Shown here: piece by piece, positions 24,101 through 36,100 of the stretch
Layout of the letters: each line of letters begins with the position of its first letter
Position numbering within the stretch: the stretch's first letter is position 1
From: Siphonodentalium dalli
Taxonomy: Eukaryota > Mollusca > Scaphopoda > Gadilida > Siphonodentaliidae
Reading direction: 5' to 3'
Length of the DNA stretch: 64,000 nt
Assembly (NCBI GenBank): GCA_032622095.1
Contig: CP136064.1
Coordinates: forward strand, 215,464,205 to 215,528,204
Translations under genes and position numbers: made by a program
The notes under the pieces: model-generated
Told to the model about the DNA's origin: nothing
Database searches by the model: none
What the model saw: the letters and a program-made list of their open reading frames with translations, nothing else

Positions 24101-27100
24101 AACAACAACCATTCTAGGCGCTATTAATTACTTTATTCACATAGTTATTGTCTTCTATTCCAGATAAACGGCCAAAGCGTAACGTAATCTATACACCACA
24201 CGCGCACATACGACTCCGCATTTTAGTATCGGCTGACTTACGATTACGTCATCTTAGTCAGCATAATAAACTTCGGCTCCGAATCTGTGTATTTAATTTG
24301 CTCCCCACAAGTACGTCACTCGTAGTTTAGTCACGGAAATCTCCGAATACCGGTGGTGGTATTATTTATTATGCCCCCGACTTGAAGTCAGCGGGTATAT
24401 AGTCGACGTCTCCGTCCGTACTTCCGTCCGTCCGTACAAACATTTTGCATTATTGTTCAGCAACCGCTGGGCAGATTTAACTGATATTTGGTATGGTGAT
24501 AGAACAGCATGGGGGAACAGCTACATGCATAGCGCGGGTTTCGTCCACCCATTTTCACCAGAGTTATGGCCCTTTTTTGACTTAGAAAATTCAATTTTGT
24601 CCATCTGTACAAACATTTTGCATTATTGTTCAGCAACCGCTGGGCAGATTTAGCTGATATTTGGTATGGTGATATAGCAGCATGGGGGAACAGCTACATG
24701 CATAGCGCGGGTTTCGTCCACCCATTTTCGCCATTTTTTCACTTAGAAAATTCAATTTTTCTCTTTGTTTTTTTTTGGTTTCCAGATGATAGCGTGAGCT
24801 TTGGTTGTACGATTGCAAATCCCGTATTTTTGTGGATCAGTTATATGAAAATACATGTCAAGCGCGAATTTGGGTATGATCTGATGATTTTTGCCAGAGT
24901 TATGGCCCTTTTTTCAACTTAGAAAATTTCTATTTTGTCCGTCCGTACAAACTTTTTGCATTATTGTTCAGCAACCGCTGGGCAGATTTATCTGATATTT
25001 GGTATGGTGATAGAGCAGCATGGGGGAACAGCTACATGCATAGCGCAGGTTTCGTCCACCCATTTTCACTAGAGTTATGGCCCTTTTTTACTTAGAAAAT
25101 TCAATTTTTCTCTTTGTTTTTTTTTGGTTTCCAGATGATAGCGTGAGCTTTGGTTGTACGATTGCAAATCCCGTATTTTTGTGGATCAGTTATATGAAAA
25201 TACATGTCAAGTGCGAATTTGGGTATGATCTGATGATTTTTGCCAGAGTTATGGCCCTTTTTTCAACTTAGAAAATTTCTATTTTGTCCGTCCGTACAAA
25301 CTTTTTGCATTATTGTTCAGCAACCGCTGGGCAGATTTATCTGATATTAGGTATGGTGATAGAGCAGCATGGGGGAACAGCTACATGCATAGCACGGGTT
25401 TCGTCCACCCATTTTCACTAGAGTTATGGCCCTTTTTTACTTAGAAAATTATTTTTTTTTCAAGTTTTGGGGGTTTCCAAATGATAGCGTGAGCTTTGGT
25501 GGTACGATTGCAAATCCCGTATTTTTGGGGATCAGTTATGTGAAAATACATGTCAAGAGCGAATTTGGGTATGATCTGATGATTTTTGCCAGAGTTATGG
25601 CCCTTTTTTCAACTTAGAAAATTTGAATTTTTGCTTTTTTTTGGGGTTTCCGGATCGCTTGTTTTTGGGTTTCCGGAATTTCTAGTACGAACTTCTTTTG
25701 GAATGGTCATATAGACTTCCTCGGATATCCGCAGTTTCGTCCATGCTTAATCCGAATTGCTACCGTCGGGGGCAAATGCCACGCGACAGCGTACCTCTTG
25801 TTTATTTTACGGGTTATTTATTATGCGATCGGAATGGGACTTGGATCATTTTAATCACAACAGGGAGGGCTTTCCGATTGCGTTTTGTAGTTTCTAGACC
25901 GAATAAATCCTTTAAGGAGATGAGGCCATGGAGAATGAGGTCTCCAGAGGGTAAATTTGCTGATGCTAGCCCGCTATGTGGGATAGCGTTGCTATATTCA
26001 CCCTTTGGGGACCTAATTATGCAAATGACAGCCACACTAAACTCAGGCTTGCATCTACATGAAATTGATGAGTTGAGGATGAGCTATATATCTTATGTTA
26101 CAGGCGCAGTTCGATGCCAGTGAGCTCATCACTCAAAGAGAAGTTGTATCACAAACTGTTAGTGATGAACTGACTGAAAGAGCCGGGCAGTTTGGCCTCA
26201 TGCTCGATGATATATCTTTGGTGAGTGATAACATATTAATACCCCACCCCCCCACTCCCATAGTTGCTTGTAATATATAATGCAAGGAATTGGCTACTTT
26301 TCAGTGATAAACATCCAAATATTCTCCCGACAGGGCACCGGGTATGTGATTCCCAAATACGGCCACATTCCCCCAACCCCTAGCGGAAACCCTGGTATCT
26401 CAGTCATTGAAGGTCATGTCTGAATATCTTTAGTTCATTCATGAGGCAGTATGAGGGGAACAATATCCGCATATAACAGGTTTTGTACATTCATTTCTTC
26501 TGAAGTTATGGCCCTTAGAGCATAAATTTATGTCCATCCCTGTATCTCCATTATCTAGATCAGATGTGAATAATCTTTGGTACAGCCATGAACCAAAATC
26601 GGACGAAGATTTTCCATACAGTAGGTTTTGTCCAGTCATCGTAGTCCGTATTGAGACATTTTTCGAATTAAGCCACCTCAGAAAATTAATAAACGTCACA
26701 AAGAGCCACCTTTGTTGGTGATACTATGTGCGGTACACTTGTTGTTCTGAAGGTGTCTATTTGTCACTGCTTAGGCCAATATAAAAATAATGCTTGATTT
26801 ACATCCCCTCCCGACCCTATTTTTAGTCCCCTCAATTTTTTTTATTGTCCCCCGAATTTTTTTTTTTCGGGGGGACTATAGAAACGGGGCCCGTTCGTCC
26901 GTCCGTCTGTTTGTCCGTCCGTTCGTCCGTCCGTTTGTCCGTTCGTTCGTCCATCCATCACACTTTTGAGTACCTTCATGGTGTAATCATCTCCTCCTAC
27001 AGATTTCATCTCAGAGATTTGAAACTTCAGAATATTGTTGCCCATATATTGAAGATGTGCAACATGTATATAGATGAAAGAAAAATTATTTTTTGACGAA

Positions 27101-30100
27101 GTTATTAACTCTTTTCGACTTAGAAAATTTCAACATTTTTTATAATTTTCTGTATGAGGGTACCTTCATGGTGTATTCAACTCCTCCTACAGTTTTGATC
27201 GTAGATATTTGAAACTTAAGAGTATTGTTACCCACATATTGGATGGATTTTTTTTTTTTTACGGAATTATTAACCCTTTTGACATAGAACATTTCAACAT
27301 TTGTTTTCGACTTGCCACGTTGTCGGGGGACACTGTGGTCGGCTGACCTTTTATTTTTTTCTCATGCCTTAACTCTTTCATGATGGGAGCTGCACTGGTG
27401 CAGCATTAAATACCCTGGAATGTAGATGGGAACGAGTCATTTTGGGGTCATTCGGAAAAAAACATGGCTGCCAGCAGCCATCTTTGATTTCATAATTCAA
27501 TCCATTAGCATGGGCTACAGGTCGTACTGTTCATCTGATCATCATGACATTTGTCGTGGGTGTTAATATTGACTTGTAGATGGGAACGAGTTATTTTGGG
27601 GTCATTCGGCCATAAAAACATGGCCACCGGCAGCCATCTTAGATTTTACTCTTTGTATGACTAAATCCTTTAGCACGGGCTACAGGTCGTACCTTTAGTC
27701 TGATCATCATAAAATTTGTCATGGCTGTTGAAATTGACATGTAGATGGGAACGAGTCATTTTGGGGTTATTCGGCATTAAAACATGGCTGCCAGTGGCCA
27801 TTTGGATTCTACTCTTTGCATGACAAATGTTTTTGAATTGTTGGAAAACATAGCCGCCAGCAACCATCTTAGATTTTACTTTTATATACATGTATATATA
27901 TATCTCTTCATGTTGATAAACTAGTATTAGACATTCAACTTTCCACATTGCTAATCACTCCATCGACAGTAACACATTAAATTATTCTCTTTCCAAGTTG
28001 AGCTACAGTGTTATTGACACTTTCATTCTAAAAAAGTTGGATGTAAATCTGGCAATTTATTTAAATTGGCCTTACAGATCGCTCATTGTTAACATTCTTA
28101 CATTATATATTCTTCCAGACTCACATGACGTTTGGCTCTGAGTTCACTCTGGCTGTTGATTTAATGTTAACATTTTTACATTATATATTCTTCCAGACTC
28201 ACCTGACGTTTGGCACGGAGTTCACCCTGGCTGTTGAGTTGAAACAAGTGGCCCAACAGGATGCCGAAAAAGCCAGATACCTTGTGGAAAAGGTGAAAAT
28301 TATTCTAGTCTGGTTTATATGCTCCTTCTTTAAGAGTTATAAGATATGTCCATCTGAGCTTATTGGAAGGTGTAAATTTGTACTGGAGATGAATTAAATA
28401 TATATCTTGAAGTACTAGTATCTGGATAATTTTTATGTGTACCCATACCATAGTATGGTACACATAGTGTCGACGTCCGGATTGACCACTCGTCGTTTGT
28501 CCGTCTATCCATCTGTATGTCTGTCTATCTGTCTGTCCGTAGACAACGCATAATGCAATAGTTTGTATGCAATATAATGATATCAATAAATTACCATTAT
28601 GAACATCCAATATCCAGAGTATGAGAGTACATATTATAGATGTTGCATTCCAAGTGAAATCTTGAGTGATGACATATTGTACAGAGCTCTGGCCTTTGGT
28701 TGGAAGAAGTCAAAGATAAACAACACTGCTGGCATCTGTCAAATTTGAATTTGATTAATGGCAGAATGAAACTCTTGTTTCTCCTATTCTTGAAATTTCA
28801 TTACAAGGTGTGATAAGGGGTCCCTCACCTATATATAAAGTGTCTTCTATCTCCCATTGATCTGCTTAGAAATTAATTAACCCTTTCCAAGGTTCCCATA
28901 GACACATGCTATAATGTACATGGACTCTTCCTCATATCTCTTTTCTATAGTTATCTTTGCACACTAGTCACTTCTATTGATTTTGATATTGACTGATTAA
29001 CTGACTTTTGAAAAATATATTAACCCTTCAGCCACATGCTTCAATGTGAAATTGAAATAATGGCTGATAGCCAATTTGATTTATCTATGCAATAGGTAAC
29101 AGGCAGATAAATCTACATGATTATTGTAAGTGATGCCTTGTTTTGAAAATCAAGATGATAGATGTTGTTAATATTTCCAGGAACCTTATTTTCCCATTTG
29201 TTCTTATTGTCATGGTTGGTTGAATTTTAGGGGCCACAGAGCGCTTAAAAGATTAACATTGAAGGCTATGGATTTTAGTGTCCAAGCTACTTGTAAAACA
29301 TTTTAATGTGTGGAACCATTTGATTGAGGGCTACTTACTTTCTTTTATATGAACTATGGTAATCTGTTTCAATTTAGGGGTCATAGGAGCCAGCATCCTC
29401 ATCATATTATGTCTGTATAACATTATATAGATAACACTTTTGTATTGTATAAACTACATATATTTTTGAAAACCATACACCCCTGTTATGAAACACATAA
29501 TATTGCATGTACCTAACAATATAAGCATTCAATATTACACAGGTAGGTCAGATCTGATTATATCTGTCTGACATGATTGATACACAGATAACAACTGGGG
29601 AGAATGGGGGGGGGGTAATTAAAGTACAGTTTAAATATGAGATAGAATTCGATGCATGTATGTTGTTCTAAGCAGACTGGCTTGTCAACAAATTATAATA
29701 TCTCTTTAGAAGCGAATGAATTTTGAATATATGGCAGGTCAAAAGTGGCAGAGATAGGGGTTTATCACTGTTGCTTCCAATGAGTTAACTTAAAATCCTA
29801 AACATATTCTCCGAAATCACTAAACCGTTGGATCTCACAGGGACAGAGTTATGAGATTTAAAACTACTCCTCCCCACCCCAAATACTTTAACCCATCTTA
29901 AGACAGTTTATTTGAGCTTTTGAATTCAAGTTGGGTACTGATATATGGATTCCTGTGATCATATCTTTGACAAATTATCAGTTATAGCTAATCGCTATCG
30001 CCAGGGAATGGGTTAAACATCTGCCGATCGTGATTGGCCTCTCGTTTATATCTTATAAAATGTTTTTTAGCTACAATATTCAATAATGATATTGAAGATG

Positions 30101-33100
30101 TTCAATGATGAAAGCATCACTGTCCTAATGAAATGTGCTTGAATTTTGACCCACTCTTTTAAAGGTGCTATTGCCAGTCTTAACACAGGTTAACATATTT
30201 CTGTCATAATAATACAATGGTAAATGTATTTTCATTCTTATTTGGAAAAAAGTATGCATGGATAGGGCATGCAAATTGTGTAACAAATAGATATAAAGCT
30301 GAGTGTGTGGTATGTAAGAAGGGGATATCATCAGTTTTGGTGAATATTTATTATTTAACTAACAATTTCAATCCTGTTATACATGATTAGAACACTGCAG
30401 ATTAAAAATCACATTTTGGGAGACTGTTAATTATCACCAGGGGGGTTTATATATCAACTTGTCATCTCTAATAATTGGCTACAGCAATCAGCAGTGCCGA
30501 AGCCATTTGCTGAAGCAAGCTGGGCCATGGTAAAGGGTTGCCGTAGCGGACTGCTGAAGCCAAACAATCTAAATTAAGAGGGATGACCCATACAGATGCT
30601 GTTTTGCATCTGTTTTCTGTCATAATGATATAAAAAATTAACATCAATTGTCATTAATAAACCTGATGTGTTATGATCACAACTGTACTTTGTGTACTCA
30701 CATGGTTTTATTTCATAGCTAGGACCTGTTCATATATTTAATAATTTAGTAATCATAGAACAACCATATAATTAATAGTTTAGGAGGGATGCTTATAGGA
30801 CTCAATTAAGTCATTCTTTTTCCGGCAAGGAAAGCCCTCACTGAACTATATGGATTATATCTCCGGCCTTGTGTCATCAGGAGGGTTAAAATTTATTGCC
30901 CGTTTATTGCCTACTCCCGGTCAATCAGTGCTCAGATTAGCCACTCACGAATGCGCCCAGTGTAACTCCCACGTTCCGACAATCTATCTAGTCAGTTTTA
31001 GTTCCTCCTGCTGTCGATCAGACGTGGTTACTAAAGGGAGTATTTTTCTGAATTGCGAGTTTATCAACTCAATATTTATTGTTAATAACAAACTTGCAAT
31101 TTATCCGTTGCCTACCGGTCGTTAATAAACGCACAGAAACTTTTCGTTTCATAGTATGTGTTACGTAATTTGTTAAAAAATCCGTGTTTTTTATCGACTC
31201 AATGTCGTCTCTAAATTCAGTGATTGGATTCACTTTACAAAATTCGACATAGCTAGCCATTTTGGCAATGACCACAGCCTCACATAATTTACTTGTGGAA
31301 CACATATATTGCATTATTGTGCAACATATACGATGGGATAACTCGTCCGATTTAGGACGCCACGTGGAACGGTATCTGAAGTCTCCTAATTTCGTGCTAC
31401 ACATGTTTTATTTCAATTTTCATGACGTCGACTCATCACTAAGTTAATATCATGTATACTGCTAAAGCATACATGACACAGCTCTGTTTAAAAAATAGTT
31501 TGCAGTAAGTTGCCCAGGACAGAAATGTCTCCTTTGGCAATAATATACATGACTGAATATTTTAAATATATAGATCGATGGCCTGAACGAATTGTAATGT
31601 TGCCGTTTAGCAACCGGAACTCAACTGACATTTGGGACATGATTATCATAGAGCTTAAGGACATCATTATAGATATCCAACAGGTCGTTATCTTTAATTG
31701 TGCTTTCACGATTAATACCTACAAATCTAAGCTAGCCAGAATGTATGAACATGTGGGCTTGTATTTGTTGTTGTTGTTTGTATTTGGATACTTGCAACAT
31801 TATCGCGAATGTTAGTGCGACTTCAAGGTATTTATTGGAAAATCATGCCTCGTTGCTTGCGATTCCATATCCTATAACTCATTGTATCAGAACAATCGTT
31901 AGTAACAAGGCGATTATGTCCATTATGATATGTAGAGTATTATATGACCTCTGTTCAAATAATGCTGTGTCGCTATAATAAATATTGTTTAATTCTTTAC
32001 ATGCATGTACAGTATGACTGACAAAGTCAGGTTATTACGCATCGGGTGACTGATTTGATTGGGGCCTAGGATAATATGATACACAAGATTTGGCGACAAC
32101 GGAATTTCATTTCAATTATCGAAAGGAAATCTCCATCAATCATAATCTGTCATTTTTCGGTGACACCTGTGTCTGTTTCTTTGCAATCACTCCATTCAAC
32201 TTGGCTGCATGGGATTCCCTGATCTCAGTCTGCAAAGATACGTCAGCATATTAACCTGACCCTTCAGCTACAGTTTGCTTAATTATCCAATGATAATTCT
32301 GTCCATGGTAAGAAATCTTTGGAGACATCTGGGATGAGGGCCTTGATGAGAGCCCGCTGGCCTATTTGTGCCAAGTCACCATATCCAATGTGAACTTGGT
32401 ACCAAAAGGCATACTGTGTCTCCCATGCCGAGCGCCTTGTTCTTGCAGGACATGGTCGAAGTATTGAAATGATTCATTGGCTAGCCAGTGTCATGAAAAA
32501 TTTCAAGTAAATCAATGTTTATACTTATTCTCATCGGGCGGATGATTTCACATCCACAGGTTCTCAATTAAAATTGTCTATACAGTATACAGTTAATCCC
32601 GCTTTATCACATAGCCTCGGTGAAAGAGGAATTTATGTTAATAAGCGTGTATGTTTATGTGCGGGATTCCGATATTTGGCCCATTTTGTGTGTATTTTGT
32701 ATGGACATTTGACCACGTTTTCCGTCGCCATCATCAATCATTGAATATGGCGGTTGTTTTATTAATTTTTCTATTATTCTTCTTTTTATGTCACCAAAAT
32801 TAACTTGACACAACATAACTTTGATGAATGATTGTAGAATCAATTTTGATGCATGTATTATGCATGAAAAAGAACCAGAAACAAGTGAATTTAAGCGCCG
32901 TGAGTCGGCTTCAATTTTCGACATCCGGTTACAAGTCAGGAAGAGTAACTCTATCTGTAGACATTGGAGTGAATAGGGGATTTCCCGCTGGGAATTCCAC
33001 AAAATAAAACAAGCTTTACTTTCATTTTTATTACCGGTATGAGGCAAACAGACAGTAAAACATGAACAATAAAACCATCGTTTCATACATTTTTTTTTAT

Positions 33101-36100
33101 CTCGTCGCGTTTATTGCGACGAGATCTGCGTTTGTGAACACGTCGCGTTTGTTGTACAAAATCAAATCTGCGTTTGTGAACACGCAAATTTCTTCGCTAA
33201 CTCAGTCTGTGTGTAAAGCTTTTGCTCAAGCAATTTAACAACTTCGTATTTAACTCCGAGTGACAAATCGTTACGTTTACATTTAGACATTTTGGATGGT
33301 TATGATGAGAGAAAGTATGGCTTGAGTTTTATGATATGAATCAGACAGCGTGGGACTATGTCACCGGGTTTAAGTAAACATACTCATCCGTTTCCTATTC
33401 TTACAAATTAGGTTCTTATTTTAAGCGTGATCGCGGGTGATGCAATGTCGCGACATTGGAACGTTTCGGACACGGAATTCGAAGCCCTGTCTAAGTACAT
33501 TAAAGTCCCATTGTATATGGATTAAAAAGAGCACACATGCCGGATTGTAAGTGATAAAAACCAATTAGCTGACAGGCCTATCAGTATCTTAAGCGCCCAT
33601 GTGGTCATTCACAGCCTGTTTCTCTTTGTTTGCTGTCTTTGCATTGATTGAATTACATAATTAACTATAATGGCCTCTCGATTAACTGGCTTGTGGGCAT
33701 AGTTTCACCAGCGTGGCTAACATGTTATTGCATATTTCTATGTTTATAACCGGTGGTCTATCAAAATCTTATGTTATTAGAGGGTAGAAATTAACATATA
33801 ATACAGTGTAAATGGTTTGGTGCAGGAACATAATATGGTTGTAAACGGGATATGTTTTTATCCGTTATGTTAATAAGTGGGATCGTCTGTATTTGTGATG
33901 TACTGCATGTGATCAACGTAACCAAATAGACAACATCTGACCTCTTATCCTCAGACATTAGTGTTTGTTGGTAGACTCAAATTAATTGGGTCCAATAATA
34001 AAGAAATATTACGGTATCAGTGCCTCATCGCCACAATACCGTACGAACATCATAGGCATACAAATGGTGAGCATGAAACATGGTATGGCCAGCAGTAATA
34101 GGTTCATACCAATGGCATCAATCAAAGGCACAATGGCGTAAGAACTGACTATGCATCAATATGGCGACAAGTTTCACCGATACTTCCATACTTCTATGCT
34201 TTTCAACTGTGAATAGTAAAGGCGAACTAGTACGCATATACCGGTATGTTGTCACGTGCCCCAGATGCACTTCCTATAGCCTTTCCAACAGAGTCCATCA
34301 CTTGGCTCTTTGCCTTCTATTTACATATATTGAACCTATCATATGACAAATAGACTTCACTCACATATAAAGCACGGTTACAGGGAATACATTTATATTG
34401 CGCCTGGCCTCTGCCAATATAATTTCCAACAGGGTCCAAAACATGGCTCTTATCCTTCTATTGCCTCATATCCAATTGATTATTGGCGAATAACAGACAG
34501 GACAGCATTTGTATTGTCCTGCGTATAAAGCGCAGTTACATCAAAAGCCTTTATATTGTGCACGACCGCTGCCAATTTCCAAAGAGTCCGAAACATGCTC
34601 TTCTCCTTCTATTGCTACATATCCAATGATTATATGGCAAATAGAATACCGGTACCTAACAGAATACCACAAATGAAAGCATTTATATCATCACAAACAT
34701 AAAGCGCCGTTCCGCAAGAAGCCTTTATATTGTGCACGACCACTGCCCAGTAGCAGTGACTGGCAGGGTGCTGCTATCGTTGATTCGGAAAACCAATCTT
34801 CAAGGGCGAACGCCCCAGCACCTGAGCATTTGGGTGGGGAAGACTCGTCGTGTGCTGCCAACAGCGCACCAGCCAACCAGACTTCAGTCCTTCCCATGAG
34901 GAAACGCAGCAAGAGCACTTATTTGCTCTCGCAATTCAGAAGATGGATGTAATTGCGCCCGTAATATAATCGTTGGGTTTTTCTCAAATACAATGTCATT
35001 GTGCGATAGACCTAGATATGTCCAGTTGCACTTTCACATTCCATAATTTAACTGAGATGGGAAAGGTTTTTAGCTCACCTGAGACGAAGTCTCCGGTGGA
35101 GCTATAGTCATCACTCCTCGTCCGTCGTCCGTCCGTCCATCCGTCCGTCCGTCAACAATTCTTTGAACATCTTCTCCTCTGAAACCGGAAGACCGAATTG
35201 GTTCATATTTGGTGTGGATGTTCCCTAGGTGACTCTCATTCAGATTTGTTCAAATGAGGTCACTGGGTCAAATAATTGCGCAGCCAGGGCCATAACTCTA
35301 TTCCTCCATAGTAATTCTTACAACGACTTCTTTTTCAGAACCATTGGGCCGATTTAGCTAATATTTGGTATGGAGGGTCCTTGGGTGACTGGTGTTCAGA
35401 TTTGTTCAAATGAGGTCACCCGGTCAATTAGTTGAGAAACCAGGGCCATAACTCATAGTAATTCTTACAATGACTTCTTCTAAAACAATATTTGGCCGAT
35501 TTAGCTTATATTTGGTACAGAGAGACCTTGGGTGACTGGGGTTCAGATTTGGTCAAATGGGGTCACTGGGTCAAATAGGGGCAGAGCCAGGGACATAACT
35601 CTAAAAAAATAATAACATTTTTGCATTTTGACCTTTGATTTTTTTTAGACATATCACAGCTACCCAACCCCACCCTCCCGCACCCCACCTCCTGTCCCTG
35701 CCACACCACACTCTATCATACCATGTTATCTCTTCCTTGTTCACCCCATTAAAATCCTTGTTTTGATCACAGCTGTAGGAGTATCAAAAAGCTGTGTGTG
35801 CAGTCGTTAAAACCTAATAATCTATGTCAACACCTCTCAGACACTGGTAGCTGATGGTTTCATGAATGGAATATAATTCTCAGGATGCACTTGCTCTCAA
35901 GGTCATGGGAATTTTGTTAAGCTAATGTAGTCAAATAAATGTTGTATGTCATATTCTCACAGGGATGTCCCCACAGTGTTGGGGGGGGGGGGGGGGGGGT
36001 GACTGACAGATTTGTTCAATGAAATGTAAATTTGAAGCTCTTATGAGAAGAAGCTATAGTCATCACTTCTCATCTGTCACCTGTTCATCTGTCTGTCCGT

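Larger units (their letters stand above)
19818..25915. mobile_element. 2-kb TTAA-flanked element, family D, copy 1, split by two insertions
   Basis: Ends AGGAATTAGTCTGTC and GACCGAATAAATCCT are imperfect inverted repeats (12 of 15), with TTAA at 19818-19821 and 25912-25915. The parts 19818-21216, 23879-24369 and 25802-25915 together match the uninterrupted copy at 48539-50536 almost base for base. The interior has a tandem repeat of the AAAGAGCGTCCATG type. Short frames conserved between the copies differ mainly by amino-acid-changing substitutions, so they do not look like genes. piggyBac-type mobilisation is inferred from TTAA only. Confidence 0.85.
18074..26103 (+). other. PHB1: PHB1 intron 3
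   Basis: An 8.0-kb phase-0 intron from GTATGT to TTACAG. Apart from about 250 bp at each end it consists almost wholly of TTAA-flanked elements and two tandem-repeat elements nested inside one of them. Confidence 0.9.
26221..28196 (+). other. PHB1: PHB1 intron 4
   Basis: A 2.0-kb phase-0 intron from GTGAGT to TTCCAG. It contains a fragment of the CAGGG-ended element (26376-26394), a repeat core at 26405-26735, element Z, element X copy 2, and a duplicated acceptor at its 3' end. Confidence 0.88.

Noticed and set aside
24148-24330. A 60-codon basic frame also present at 50201-50383
   Set aside because: Again shared only because the 2-kb element is duplicated. Substitutions are mostly non-synonymous and no start or splice context supports it.
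26845-27096. Frames with [13 protein letters not shown] or [14 protein letters not shown] repeats as proteins
   Set aside because: Translations of the GTCCGTCC leader of element Z, seen at every such leader in the window.
28119-28162. Treating the upstream exon 5 copy as the main exon
   Set aside because: The downstream copy has the family-conserved THLTFG form and gives the usual PHB1 length. The upstream copy would add residues translated from intron sequence. Kept only as a possible isoform.
32655-33086. A 143-codon - strand open frame in PHB1 intron 5
   Set aside because: No recognisable domain, no splice or promoter context, composition like the flanking DNA. Length alone is weak evidence in 64 kb.
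35981-35999. A run of 19 G as a possible telomere-like or regulatory tract
   Set aside because: A simple homopolymer between two repeat arrays, with no further structure.
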